From: Halorubrum rubrum
GTDB lineage: Archaea; Halobacteriota; Halobacteria; Halobacteriales; Haloferacaceae
DNA: 64,000 bases
Reading direction: 5' to 3'
NCBI RefSeq assembly: GCF_024494685.1
Contig: NZ_JANHDM010000010.1
Coordinates: 78,358 to 142,357 of the forward strand
The notes beneath the pieces were generated by a model that saw only the letters and a program-made list of their open reading frames with translations, was not told the DNA's origin and made no database searches. Below, in pieces: positions 9,199-17,461 of the stretch. The position numbers were made by a program, and so were the translations under genes. Each line of letters starts with the position of its first letter. The stretch's first letter is position 1.

Positions 9199-9208
9199 GA
9201 CTTTATCT
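9199..9208 (+). promoter_or_regulatory. Putative TATA box of the TIM-barrel lipoprotein gene
   Basis: The sequence gactttatct is centred ~26 bases before the GTG at 9229. It is the main reason for choosing that GTG as the start. Confidence 0.5.
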
Positions 9209-9228
9209 CGACGGCGACAGGGAACGCC

Positions 9229-11556
9229 GTGCACAGACGCGCGTTCCTCGGGAAGGTGGGTGCCGCCGGCGCGGTCGGGACCGCCGGCTGCGGGTTCCGC
9301 GCAGAGACGGACGGCGACGGGCGCGGAACCGACGCGGGCGGTGAGAGCGCCCCCGGTGACGAGGCTGACGACGAGGACGGTGACGGCGAGGGGGCCGACG
9401 ACGCCCGGTCGGAGGGCTCCGACCGGCGCTTCCGCGTCGGCGACGACGGCTTCGCGGTCTCCGTCGACGGCGGCCCGTTCGAGGCGGTCGTCCCCCGCGG
9501 GGTGAACCTCGGGATGGCCAAGCCCGGCCGCTTCCCCGGCGAGGCGGCGATCACCCGCGCGGAGTACGACCGCTGGCTCGCGTGGATGGGGGAGTTGAAC
9601 GTCAACGTCGTGCGGGTGTACACGGTCCACCCGCCGGCGTTCTACCGCGCGCTCGCCGCGTACAACCGGGCGCACCCGGACCCGATCTACCTCCTCCACG
9701 GCAACTGGATCGGCGAGGAGCACCTGATCGAGGCCGGCGACGCGTTCGCGCTCGCCGAGGAGTTCGACCGGTCGCTTCGCCGGGTCGTCGACGTCGTCCA
9801 CGGCGCGACGACGATCGACCCCGAACCCGGCCACGCCAGCGGGACGTACGACGCCGACGTGAGCGACGCCGTCCTCGGCTACGTCGCCGGGATCGAGTGG
9901 CCGCCGACGGTCGTCGCCGAGACGAACCGCGCGAACGACCCCGGCCCGTACGACGGCGAGTACCTCTCCTCGACGGTCGACCGGCCGTTCGAGCGCTGGC
10001 TCGCCGAGCGGATCGACCGGGCGGTGGCCCACGAGGTCGACGCGTACGGGAACCAGCGTCCCGCGGCGTTCACCAACTGGGTGACGACCGACCCGCTTTC
10101 GCACCCCTACGAGCCGTTCGAGATGGAGGACGCGGTCACCGTCGACTCCGACGCCGTCGTCGCGACCGACGCCTACGACGCGGGCACGTTCGCGGCCTAC
10201 CACGTCTACCCGTACTACCCGCCGCTTCTCAACGAGACGCCGGAGTACGCGAACTACGTCGACCACCGGGGGGAACGAAACGGCTACGCCGGCTACCTGA
10301 ACGACCTCGTCGGCGCGACCGACCACCCGCTCGTGGTCGCCGAGTTCGGCGTCCCCTCCTCGCGGGGGATCGCCCAGCGACACGTCCACGGCCGCGACCA
10401 GGGCCGCCACACGGAGACCGAGCAGGGGGAGATCCTCGCGGCGATGTACGAGGACGTCCGCGAGGTCGGCGCGGCCGGCGGCCTCGTCTTCAGCTGGCAC
10501 GACGAGTGGTTCAAGCGGACGTGGAACCTCGCCGCGCTCTCGGACCCGAACCGCCGGCCGAAATGGTCGAACGTCCAGACGCCCGAACAGCGGTTCGGCC
10601 TGCTCGCGTTCGACCCGGCGGACGCGGTCCCGCTCGACGGCTCCGCAGACGCGTGGACCGACGCGACTGCGGCGACGCCGGCGGGACGGCCCGCGCGATT
10701 CGACGACGACACGGGCGGCGCGCACGAACTGACCGCGCTCCGGGTCACGAGCGACGTCGCGTACCTCTCGATCCGCCTCGAGTTCGCCGACCTGGCCGAC
10801 CTCGACTGGGACCGCGTCAACTACCTCCTCACGCTCGGCCTGACCGGTCGGAGCGGGGTGGCACTTCCCCACGGCGTCGACGCGGCCTCGGCGTCGACCG
10901 ACTTCGTCGTCCGCCTCGGCGGCCCCGGCGACTCGCGGGTGGCGGTCCACCCGCGATACGACGCGTTCGCGTACCTGTACGGCGCGGAGGCGGGCCTCGA
11001 CCTCTCGCGGTACCGCGATCCCGACCCCGGCGCGTTCGCGCCGATCCGGACGACGATCGGTCGCGGGTACACGGTGCCGCCGACCGGCGAGCGGGTCCCG
11101 TTCCAGTCGGTCGAGACGGGGACGCTCCGCTACGGGAACGGCACCCCCGACGCCGCCGAGTACGACTCGCTCGCGGACGTTCACGTCTCGCCGTCGACGG
11201 ACGCGATCGAGATCCGGCTCCCCTGGCTGCTCCTCAACGTCGCCGACCCGAGCCGACGCCGCCGGCTCGGCGACCTCCGGACCGGCGGGCTCGACGAGTA
11301 CGAGCCGTTCGAGGCGATCGACGTCGCCGCCGCCTCCTACGTGCCGGCCGGGGACGACGGCGACGACGGCGGGTCCGGGTCCGCCGCCCCGATCGACTCG
11401 CGGTCGACGAACCTCGCACACGCGGTCCCCGGGATCGAGGACGGCCGGCTCCGCACGCTCGAGTACGTCCCGCCGACGTGGGACGAGCCGGCGTACGCGG
11501 AGCGGCTCAAGGAGTCGGCGGAGTACCTTCGAGAGACCTTCGGTCGGTACGACTGA
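9229..11556 (+). CDS. Secreted TIM-barrel glycoside hydrolase-like lipoprotein
   Basis: This 775-residue protein starts at GTG with a Tat-type lipoprotein signal: Arg3-Arg4, a hydrophobic stretch, and TAGC with Cys21 as the likely lipidation site. An acidic spacer (~25-65) follows. Residues ~80-440 look like a clan GH-A TIM barrel: PRGVNLGMAKPG, NVNVVRVYTVHPP, GYVAGIEWPPTVVAETN and VVAEFGVPSSRG, then SWHDEWFKRTW. Glu in GIEW and in AEFG are candidate acid/base and nucleophile. The C-terminal ~300 residues look beta-rich and may be a carbohydrate-binding or accessory domain. It probably acts on a glycan outside the cell, membrane-tethered. The substrate is unknown and hydrolysis itself is unproven. 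Confidence 0.72.
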   Translation: MHRRAFLGKVGAAGAVGTAGCGFRAETDGDGRGTDAGGESAPGDEADDEDGDGEGADDARSEGSDRRFRVGDDGFAVSVDGGPFEAVVPRGVNLGMAKPGRFPGEAAITRAEYDRWLAWMGELNVNVVRVYTVHPPAFYRALAAYNRAHPDPIYLLHGNWIGEEHLIEAGDAFALAEEFDRSLRRVVDVVHGATTIDPEPGHASGTYDADVSDAVLGYVAGIEWPPTVVAETNRANDPGPYDGEYLSSTVDRPFERWLAERIDRAVAHEVDAYGNQRPAAFTNWVTTDPLSHPYEPFEMEDAVTVDSDAVVATDAYDAGTFAAYHVYPYYPPLLNETPEYANYVDHRGERNGYAGYLNDLVGATDHPLVVAEFGVPSSRGIAQRHVHGRDQGRHTETEQGEILAAMYEDVREVGAAGGLVFSWHDEWFKRTWNLAALSDPNRRPKWSNVQTPEQRFGLLAFDPADAVPLDGSADAWTDATAATPAGRPARFDDDTGGAHELTALRVTSDVAYLSIRLEFADLADLDWDRVNYLLTLGLTGRSGVALPHGVDAASASTDFVVRLGGPGDSRVAVHPRYDAFAYLYGAEAGLDLSRYRDPDPGAFAPIRTTIGRGYTVPPTGERVPFQSVETGTLRYGNGTPDAAEYDSLADVHVSPSTDAIEIRLPWLLLNVADPSRRRRLGDLRTGGLDEYEPFEAIDVAAASYVPAGDDGDDGGSGSAAPIDSRSTNLAHAVPGIEDGRLRTLEYVPPTWDEPAYAERLKESAEYLRETFGRYD

Positions 11557-11644
11557 GGCGGGGACTGCGGGCGGGGCGCAGACGGAGGGAGGATCGGAGG
11601 GAAACGGGAGAGGCCGCAGGCGGAGGGGAGGAGCGCGCTCCGCA

Positions 11645-13465
11645 CTACTCGACCGTGACGCTCTTCGCGAGGTTGCGCGGCCGGTCGATCGGCCGGCCCT
11701 TCTCGTCGGCGACGTGGTAGGCGAACAGCTGCCAGTACACGTTCGCGACGAGCGGCTCCAGCGCGCCGGTGGCGGGGACGGGCAACTCGACGTCGAGGTA
11801 CGCCGAGTCGGTCGCTCGCCCGTCGCCGTCGGCGGTCGTCGCGCCGATCACCGGCGCGCCGCGCGCCTCGACCTCCTTGACGTTGTTCAGCGTCTCGTCC
11901 GGCCTGGAGCCGTCGGTCAGAAGCGCCAGCACGGGCGTCTCCTCGGTGACGAGCGCGAGCGGGCCGTGTTTCAACTCGCCGGCGGGGAACCCCTCGGCGT
12001 GGTCGTAGGAGATCTCCTTCAGCTTCAACGCGCCCTCGAGCGCCACGGGGTGACCGAGCTTTCGCCCGACGAAGAAGAACGCGTCGCTGTCGGCGTACTC
12101 GCGGGCGACCTCGCGAACCCGGTCCTCGCGGTCGAGGACGCCCTGGACCGCGTTCGGGAGCCGCCGGACCGACTCCAGCAGCTCGCGCGCCCGCCCGTAC
12201 GACAGCGACCCGCGGGCGCGGCCGATACGGACCGCGAGCAGCGTCAGCGTCGCCACCTGCGAGGCGAACGTCTTCGTCGCCGCCACGCCGATCTCCGGGC
12301 CCGCGCGGATGAACACGCTGTCGTCGGTCTCGCGGACGACCGTGCTCCCGAGCGTGTTGGTGACCGCGAGCGTGCGCGCGCCGGCGCGTTTCGCCCGGCG
12401 GATCGCGGAGAGCGTGTCCGCGGTCTCGCCGCTCTGGGTCACCGCGACCACGAGCGTCCGCCAGGGGTCGCGGCCGCCGTCGAACTCGTACTCGCTCGCG
12501 ACCTCCACGGTCGCCCGGACGTCGACGATCGACTCCAGCAGCTCCGCGGCGTACCGCCCCGCGTAGTTGGAGGTGCCGCAGGCGACGATCTGGATCTCCT
12601 CGATCGAGTCGACGTACTCGCTCGGGAGGTCGACGTCGATGTCGGCGGTCCCGTCGTCCGTGTCGATCCGCCCGGAGATCGTCTGTCTGAGCGCCCGCGG
12701 CTGCTCGTGGATCTCCTTCAGCATGTAGTGGTCGTAGCCGCTCTTCTCGGCGGCGTCGGCCTCGTACTCGAGCCGCTCGACCGCCGGCTCGACCGCCTCC
12801 CCGTCGCGGTACAGCGAGAGGCCGTCGTCGCCGATGACGGCGAAGTCGCCGTCCTCGACGTAGGTCACCTCGCGGGTGTGCTCGAGGAAGGCGGTCACGT
12901 CGCTGGCGAGGAAGGTCCCGTCCTCGGCGTGGCCGACGACGAGCGGGCTGTCGCGGCGGGTCGCGTACACCTCGTCGACGCCGGCGATCGTCACGACCAC
13001 CGCGTAGGTACCCTCGAGCCGGTCGACGGCGGCCTCGACCGCCGCCCGCGGCTCCGCGCCCGCGTCGAGCGCCTCCTCGATCAGGTGCGGGACGACCTCG
13101 GTGTCGGTGTCGCTCGTGAACTCGTGGTCGGCGAGCTCCTCGCGGAGCGCGTCGTAGTTCTCGATGATCCCGTTGTGGACGACCGCGACCCGGCCGGTAC
13201 AGTCCGTGTGGGGGTGCGCGTTCTCGTCCGTCGGCGGCCCGTGGGTGCTCCACCGTGTGTGGCCGATCCCCCGCGTGTGGTCGGTCGACTCGGGGAGGAT
13301 CCCCTGAAGCTCGCCCACCTCGCCTGACTTCTTGTACACGGAGAGCGCGTCGTTCGTGAGCGCGACGCCCGCGGAGTCGTACCCGCGGTACTCGAGGTTC
13401 GAGAGTCCGGCCGAGAGGATCGGGAGCGCTGGGCGGTCGCCGACGTAGCCGATGATCCCGCACAT
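11645..13465 (-). CDS. glmS: Glutamine--fructose-6-phosphate aminotransferase (isomerizing)
   Basis: This 606-residue enzyme makes glucosamine-6-phosphate from fructose-6-phosphate and glutamine, the first step to UDP-GlcNAc. The N-terminal glutaminase domain starts MCGIIGYVG, with Cys2 as nucleophile. It also has GIGHTRWSTHGPPTDENAHP and NGIIENYDALR. Two SIS sugar-isomerase domains follow (VACGTSNYAGRYAAELLE, SQSGETADTL, FFVGRKLGHPVALEGALKLKE). The C-terminus ends NLAKSVTVE, as usual for the family. Its start lies 2 bases from the stop of glmU on the same strand, so glmU-glmS form an operon for amino-sugar supply to surface glycans. Confidence 0.96.
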   Translation of the reverse strand: MCGIIGYVGDRPALPILSAGLSNLEYRGYDSAGVALTNDALSVYKKSGEVGELQGILPESTDHTRGIGHTRWSTHGPPTDENAHPHTDCTGRVAVVHNGIIENYDALREELADHEFTSDTDTEVVPHLIEEALDAGAEPRAAVEAAVDRLEGTYAVVVTIAGVDEVYATRRDSPLVVGHAEDGTFLASDVTAFLEHTREVTYVEDGDFAVIGDDGLSLYRDGEAVEPAVERLEYEADAAEKSGYDHYMLKEIHEQPRALRQTISGRIDTDDGTADIDVDLPSEYVDSIEEIQIVACGTSNYAGRYAAELLESIVDVRATVEVASEYEFDGGRDPWRTLVVAVTQSGETADTLSAIRRAKRAGARTLAVTNTLGSTVVRETDDSVFIRAGPEIGVAATKTFASQVATLTLLAVRIGRARGSLSYGRARELLESVRRLPNAVQGVLDREDRVREVAREYADSDAFFFVGRKLGHPVALEGALKLKEISYDHAEGFPAGELKHGPLALVTEETPVLALLTDGSRPDETLNNVKEVEARGAPVIGATTADGDGRATDSAYLDVELPVPATGALEPLVANVYWQLFAYHVADEKGRPIDRPRNLAKSVTVE

Positions 13466-13466
13466 G

Positions 13467-14645
13467 TTACCCCCTCCGTACCGTCACGCCGTCCTCGATC
13501 CGCCCGCTCACCGACGCGCCGTCGCCGACGACGGCGTCGTTGCCGAGGACGGTCCCCGGCGAGAGCGCCGCCGCGCCGCCGACGGCCGCGTCGTCGCCGA
13601 CGACCGCGCCGAGACGGACTCCCTCGTACAGCTCGCCGGCGACGGCGACGGTCGCGGTCCCGCCCCGAACGGTGGCGTTCGCGCCCACGGTCGCGCCCGC
13701 GCCGACGATACAGTCGCGGAGCACCGCGCCGGCCTCGACCGTCGCGTCCGGGAGGACGACGGAGCGCTCGACTGTCGCGTTGGGCTCGATCCGCGCGTTC
13801 TCGCCGACGGTCGTCCCCGCGGCGACGACCGCGCTCCGGCCCACCGAGGCGGTGGGGGCGACGACGCAGCGGTCGTCGACGCCCGCGCCGGGCGCGAGCG
13901 TTCCCTCGACTGCCCCGCCGTCTCGATCGAGCACGTCGTCGGTGACCGCGAGCAGGTCCCAGAGGTACGAGACGTCGTGCCAGCCGCCGCCGTACCTGAC
14001 GGCGCGGACGCCGCCGTCGCCGATGAGCCGGGCGACGGTGTCGGGCAGCTCGTACTCGCCCTCGTCGGACGGTTCGGTGTCGCGGATCGCGTCGAACACC
14101 GCGGGCGTGAACGCGTACACGCCCGCGTTGATCACCTCGGAGTCCGCCTCCCGACGGGGCTTCTCGACGATCGTTTCCACGCGCTCGTCGCGGACGGTCA
14201 CGACCCCGTAGGCCCGCGGCCGGTCGCTCCGGGTCACCGCCATCGCGGCCGCGGCGTCGCCGTCGGCCAGCGCGTCGCGGACGTCCGCGACCGCGGCGGG
14301 CTCGACGATCCGGTCGCCGTTCAACACGAGGAACGACCCCTCGACGCGGGACTCGGCCCGCGAGACCGCGTGGGCGGTGCCGAGCCGCTTCTCCTGAACG
14401 ACGTACCGGATCGAGACGTCCCAGTCGTCGCCGTCGCCGAAGTGGGTCTGGATCCGCTCGCGCTCGTAGCCCACGACGAGGACGAACTCGTCGACGCCGG
14501 CCGCGCTCGCGGCCTCGATCACGTACTCGAGGAGGGGCTTGTTGGCGACCGGGACCATCGGCTTCGGCCGCCGGTTCGTCAACGGACTCAGCCGTCGCCC
14601 CGCGCCGGCGGCGAGGACGACGGCCGTCGTCGGTCGATCGGACAT
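13467..14645 (-). CDS. glmU: GlmU-type sugar-1-phosphate nucleotidyltransferase / acetyltransferase
   Basis: This 392-residue protein has an N-terminal nucleotidyltransferase domain (AAGAGRRLSPLTNRRPKPM, residues ~12-30, then LVVGYER and LVLNGDRIVEP). A C-terminal left-handed beta-helix follows, with repeated hexapeptides such as VVAPTASVGRSAVVAAGTTV. The archaeal form is bifunctional: it acetylates glucosamine-1-phosphate and couples it to UTP, giving UDP-GlcNAc. The neighbouring glmS supplies the precursor. A pure glucose-1-phosphate thymidylyl/uridylyltransferase is the alternative, but the glmS pairing favours GlmU. It is divergent from folCP, with a 106-base gap. Confidence 0.88.
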   Translation of the reverse strand: MSDRPTTAVVLAAGAGRRLSPLTNRRPKPMVPVANKPLLEYVIEAASAAGVDEFVLVVGYERERIQTHFGDGDDWDVSIRYVVQEKRLGTAHAVSRAESRVEGSFLVLNGDRIVEPAAVADVRDALADGDAAAAMAVTRSDRPRAYGVVTVRDERVETIVEKPRREADSEVINAGVYAFTPAVFDAIRDTEPSDEGEYELPDTVARLIGDGGVRAVRYGGGWHDVSYLWDLLAVTDDVLDRDGGAVEGTLAPGAGVDDRCVVAPTASVGRSAVVAAGTTVGENARIEPNATVERSVVLPDATVEAGAVLRDCIVGAGATVGANATVRGGTATVAVAGELYEGVRLGAVVGDDAAVGGAAALSPGTVLGNDAVVGDGASVSGRIEDGVTVRRG

Positions 14646-14751
14646 GCCGGATCCGAACCGTCCGACCGACTTGAAGGGTGGTGGTCCCCGCGCGCTCGCG
14701 GACTCGCCCCGGTCCGGTACGCCTAAACGACCCGGAGACGACCCACGGCGT

Positions 14752-17361
14752 ATGTACTACCACGAGGCGGCGAACTTCCTGTTCGACCTCCGTCGCTTCT
14801 CGGTCAAGCCCGGCACCGAGCGGATCGAGGCGCTGCTCGACCGGCTGGGGAACCCCGAAGCCGATCTCCCCTGCGTCCAGATCGCGGGCTCGAACGGCAA
14901 GGGGAGCACGGCCCGGATGGTCGAGTCGGTCCTGCGGGAGTCGGGGCTCTCGGTCGGGCTCTACACCTCGCCGCACCTCGCCGCGCTCACGGAGCGGGTC
15001 CGCGTCGACGGCCGGCCCATGACCGACGCGGTGGTCGTCGACTTCGTCGAGGAGGTGAAGCCGTGGCTCGTCGAGCGGGCCGCGGGCGGCGAGCCGCTCA
15101 CGTTCTTCGAGGTGATCACGGCCATGGCGCTCCACGACTTCGCGCGCCGCGACGTCGACGTGGTCGTCCTCGAGGTCGGCCTCGGCGGCGAGTACGACGC
15201 GACCAGCGCCGTCGACCCCGTCGCGACCGCGGTAACGAACGTCTCGCTCGAACACACTGCCGTCCTCGGCGACACGATCGGGGAGATCGCCCGCACCAAG
15301 TCGCGGATCGCCCGCCCCGACGCCTCGATGGTCACGGCCTGCTCGGGCGAGGCCCTGCGGGTCGTGCGCGAGGTCGCCGGGGAGGCGGGCGCGCCGGTAA
15401 CGCGGGTCACGGGTCCCGGCGTCGACGACGCGGGGGGCGACGCCGGCGAGAACGCCCACGTCGACGCCCCCGATCCCGCGATCGCCGCGAGCTACGGGGG
15501 GCGCGTGAGCGCGACGGACGCCGAGGTGACCTTCGCCGGCGAGTCGGCCGGGTCCTACCGGATCCCGCTCGTCGGGGCCCACCAGGCGACGAACGCGGCG
15601 GTCGCGGCGGCGCTGGCGCGCAGAACGCTCGACGCGCTCGACGGGACGGACGACGCGGAGGGCGGAGAGGCTGTTGCCCCCTTCGAGCGCTCGCTCGCGG
15701 ACGGGCTCGCGCGGGCGACGTGGCCCGGCCGGTTCGAGGTCGTCGACACGGGGCCGCTGACCGTCCTCGACGGCGCGCACAATCCCGCGGCCTGCGCGAC
15801 GCTCGCGGAGACGCTCGCGGAGTACGAGTACGCGGACCTCCACCTCGTGTACGCCGCGATGCACGACAAGGACCACGCCGGCGCGGTCGGCGCGCTCCCG
15901 GCCGCCGCGACCGCGGTCGCCTGCCGACCCGCGCTCGACCGCGCGGAGGACCCGGCGGTGCTCGCGGCGGCGCTCCGGTCGGCGGGCGTCGACGACGTGA
16001 CCGAGGGCGACGACGTCGCCGACGCGGTCGCGGCGGCGGTCGGGCGCGCCGGCGAGGACGACTGCGTGCTCGTCGTCGGCTCGCTGTTCGCTGTCGCGGA
16101 GGCGCGCGCGGCGCTGTACCGAACGGTGACCCCGAAATCGGTCGACGGCCCGGCGGACGCCGCCCGCGCGCTCGAACGCGGCGGGGTCCCGCCGGCGGAC
16201 GCCGAGCGCGCCCGCGACGGCGTCGACCACCGGACCTGCTCGCTCCGGCTCCGCGGCGACCGCGCCCGCCGGGTCGCGGCCACGCTCCGGACGGTCGGCG
16301 GCGAGGCGGCCGTCGGCGGGGTCGGCGCGGAGGGACGCGGCAGCGAGGTCGACGGCGGCGGCTCCGCGGGCGGCGAGCTCTCTCCGGTCACGCTCGCCGG
16401 CTCGGTCGCCGAGTTCCGCGAGCTCTGTGACCGGCTCGAGGGTGCGGGCGGCGGCGGTCTCGCGGGCGTCGCGGCCGACCTCCGGGAGCGACTCGGGATC
16501 GACGAGGATACGAGCGAAACGACGGCCCCCGACTACCCTTGGTCCGACGGCACCGCGGTGATGGGCGTGCTCAACGTGACGCCCGACTCCTTCCACGACG
16601 GCGGCCGACACGAGGGGCTCGCGGACGCGGTCGCGGGGGCGGAGCGCATGGTCGCGGCCGGCGTCGACGTGATCGACGTCGGCGGCGAGTCCACCCGACC
16701 GGGCGCGGAGACGGTGCCGGTCGACGAGGAGATCGACCGCGTCGTCCCGGCGATCGAGGCGGTCCGGGAGGTCCCCGCGGTCGCCGACGGCGACGTGCTC
16801 GTCTCCGTGGACACCCGGAAGCCGGCGGTCGCGGAGGCGGCCCTCGCGGCGGGCGCGGACGTGATAAACGACGTGACCGGGCTGGAGGACCCCCGGATGC
16901 GGGAGGTCGTCGCCGACGCCGGGTGCCCGGTGGTCGTGATGCACAGCGTCGACGCCCCGGTCGACCCCGACGCCGACCCGGAGTACGACGACGTGGTCGC
17001 GGACGTGATCGCCGACCTCCGCGAGCGGCTCGCACTGGCCGACGTGGCGGGGATCGACCGCGATCGGGTGATCGTCGACCCCGGACTCGGGTTCGGCAAG
17101 TCGGCCGCCGAGAACTTCGAGCTGCTCGGTCGGGTCGACGAGTTCGCGGCGCTCGGCTGTCCGGTGCTGGTCGGCCACTCGTACAAGTCGCTGTACGACG
17201 CGATCGGCCTCGGGTCGGACGACCGCGAACACGCGACGGTCGCCGCGACCGCGCTCGCGGCCGACCGCGGGGCCGACCTCGTCCGCGTCCACGACGTCGC
17301 CGAGAACCGCGCCGCGGTGGACGTCGTCGCGGCCGCGACCGACCCGGAGCGGCTCGAGTGA
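14752..17361 (+). CDS. folCP: FolC-FolP fusion: folylpolyglutamate/dihydrofolate synthase and dihydropteroate synthase
   Basis: This 869-residue fusion covers two folate steps. Residues ~1-440 are FolC: P-loop GSNGKGSTARMVESVL, LYTSPHL, EVGLGGEYDATSAV and VLDGAHNPAAC. Residues ~600-869 are dihydropteroate synthase: VMGVLNVTPDSFHDGG (~602), DVGGESTRPGAE, VINDVTGL and VDPGLGFGKSAAENF. The ~150-residue bridge (440-600) is Ala/Gly/Arg-rich and contains a Gly-rich stretch. FolC-FolP chimeras are established in haloarchaea. The start is the ATG at 14752, with cctaaacg about 28 bases upstream. A longer in-frame extension overlaps glmU antisense and is not credible. Confidence 0.93.
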   Translation: MYYHEAANFLFDLRRFSVKPGTERIEALLDRLGNPEADLPCVQIAGSNGKGSTARMVESVLRESGLSVGLYTSPHLAALTERVRVDGRPMTDAVVVDFVEEVKPWLVERAAGGEPLTFFEVITAMALHDFARRDVDVVVLEVGLGGEYDATSAVDPVATAVTNVSLEHTAVLGDTIGEIARTKSRIARPDASMVTACSGEALRVVREVAGEAGAPVTRVTGPGVDDAGGDAGENAHVDAPDPAIAASYGGRVSATDAEVTFAGESAGSYRIPLVGAHQATNAAVAAALARRTLDALDGTDDAEGGEAVAPFERSLADGLARATWPGRFEVVDTGPLTVLDGAHNPAACATLAETLAEYEYADLHLVYAAMHDKDHAGAVGALPAAATAVACRPALDRAEDPAVLAAALRSAGVDDVTEGDDVADAVAAAVGRAGEDDCVLVVGSLFAVAEARAALYRTVTPKSVDGPADAARALERGGVPPADAERARDGVDHRTCSLRLRGDRARRVAATLRTVGGEAAVGGVGAEGRGSEVDGGGSAGGELSPVTLAGSVAEFRELCDRLEGAGGGGLAGVAADLRERLGIDEDTSETTAPDYPWSDGTAVMGVLNVTPDSFHDGGRHEGLADAVAGAERMVAAGVDVIDVGGESTRPGAETVPVDEEIDRVVPAIEAVREVPAVADGDVLVSVDTRKPAVAEAALAAGADVINDVTGLEDPRMREVVADAGCPVVVMHSVDAPVDPDADPEYDDVVADVIADLRERLALADVAGIDRDRVIVDPGLGFGKSAAENFELLGRVDEFAALGCPVLVGHSYKSLYDAIGLGSDDREHATVAATALAADRGADLVRVHDVAENRAAVDVVAAATDPERLE

Positions 17362-17461
17362 GTCCGGAGACGCGGGAGTCCGGCGGCGCGGGAGTGACGA
17401 CGCGGGAGTCCGGCGGCGCGGACGGCAGCGTTTTGCGTCGCCGTCCCCTCGGCGGAGACAC

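Noticed and set aside
9582..11720. A 712-codon plus-strand frame inside the TIM-barrel gene
   Set aside because: Shifted frame of a gene with clear motifs; the product is Arg-dominated.
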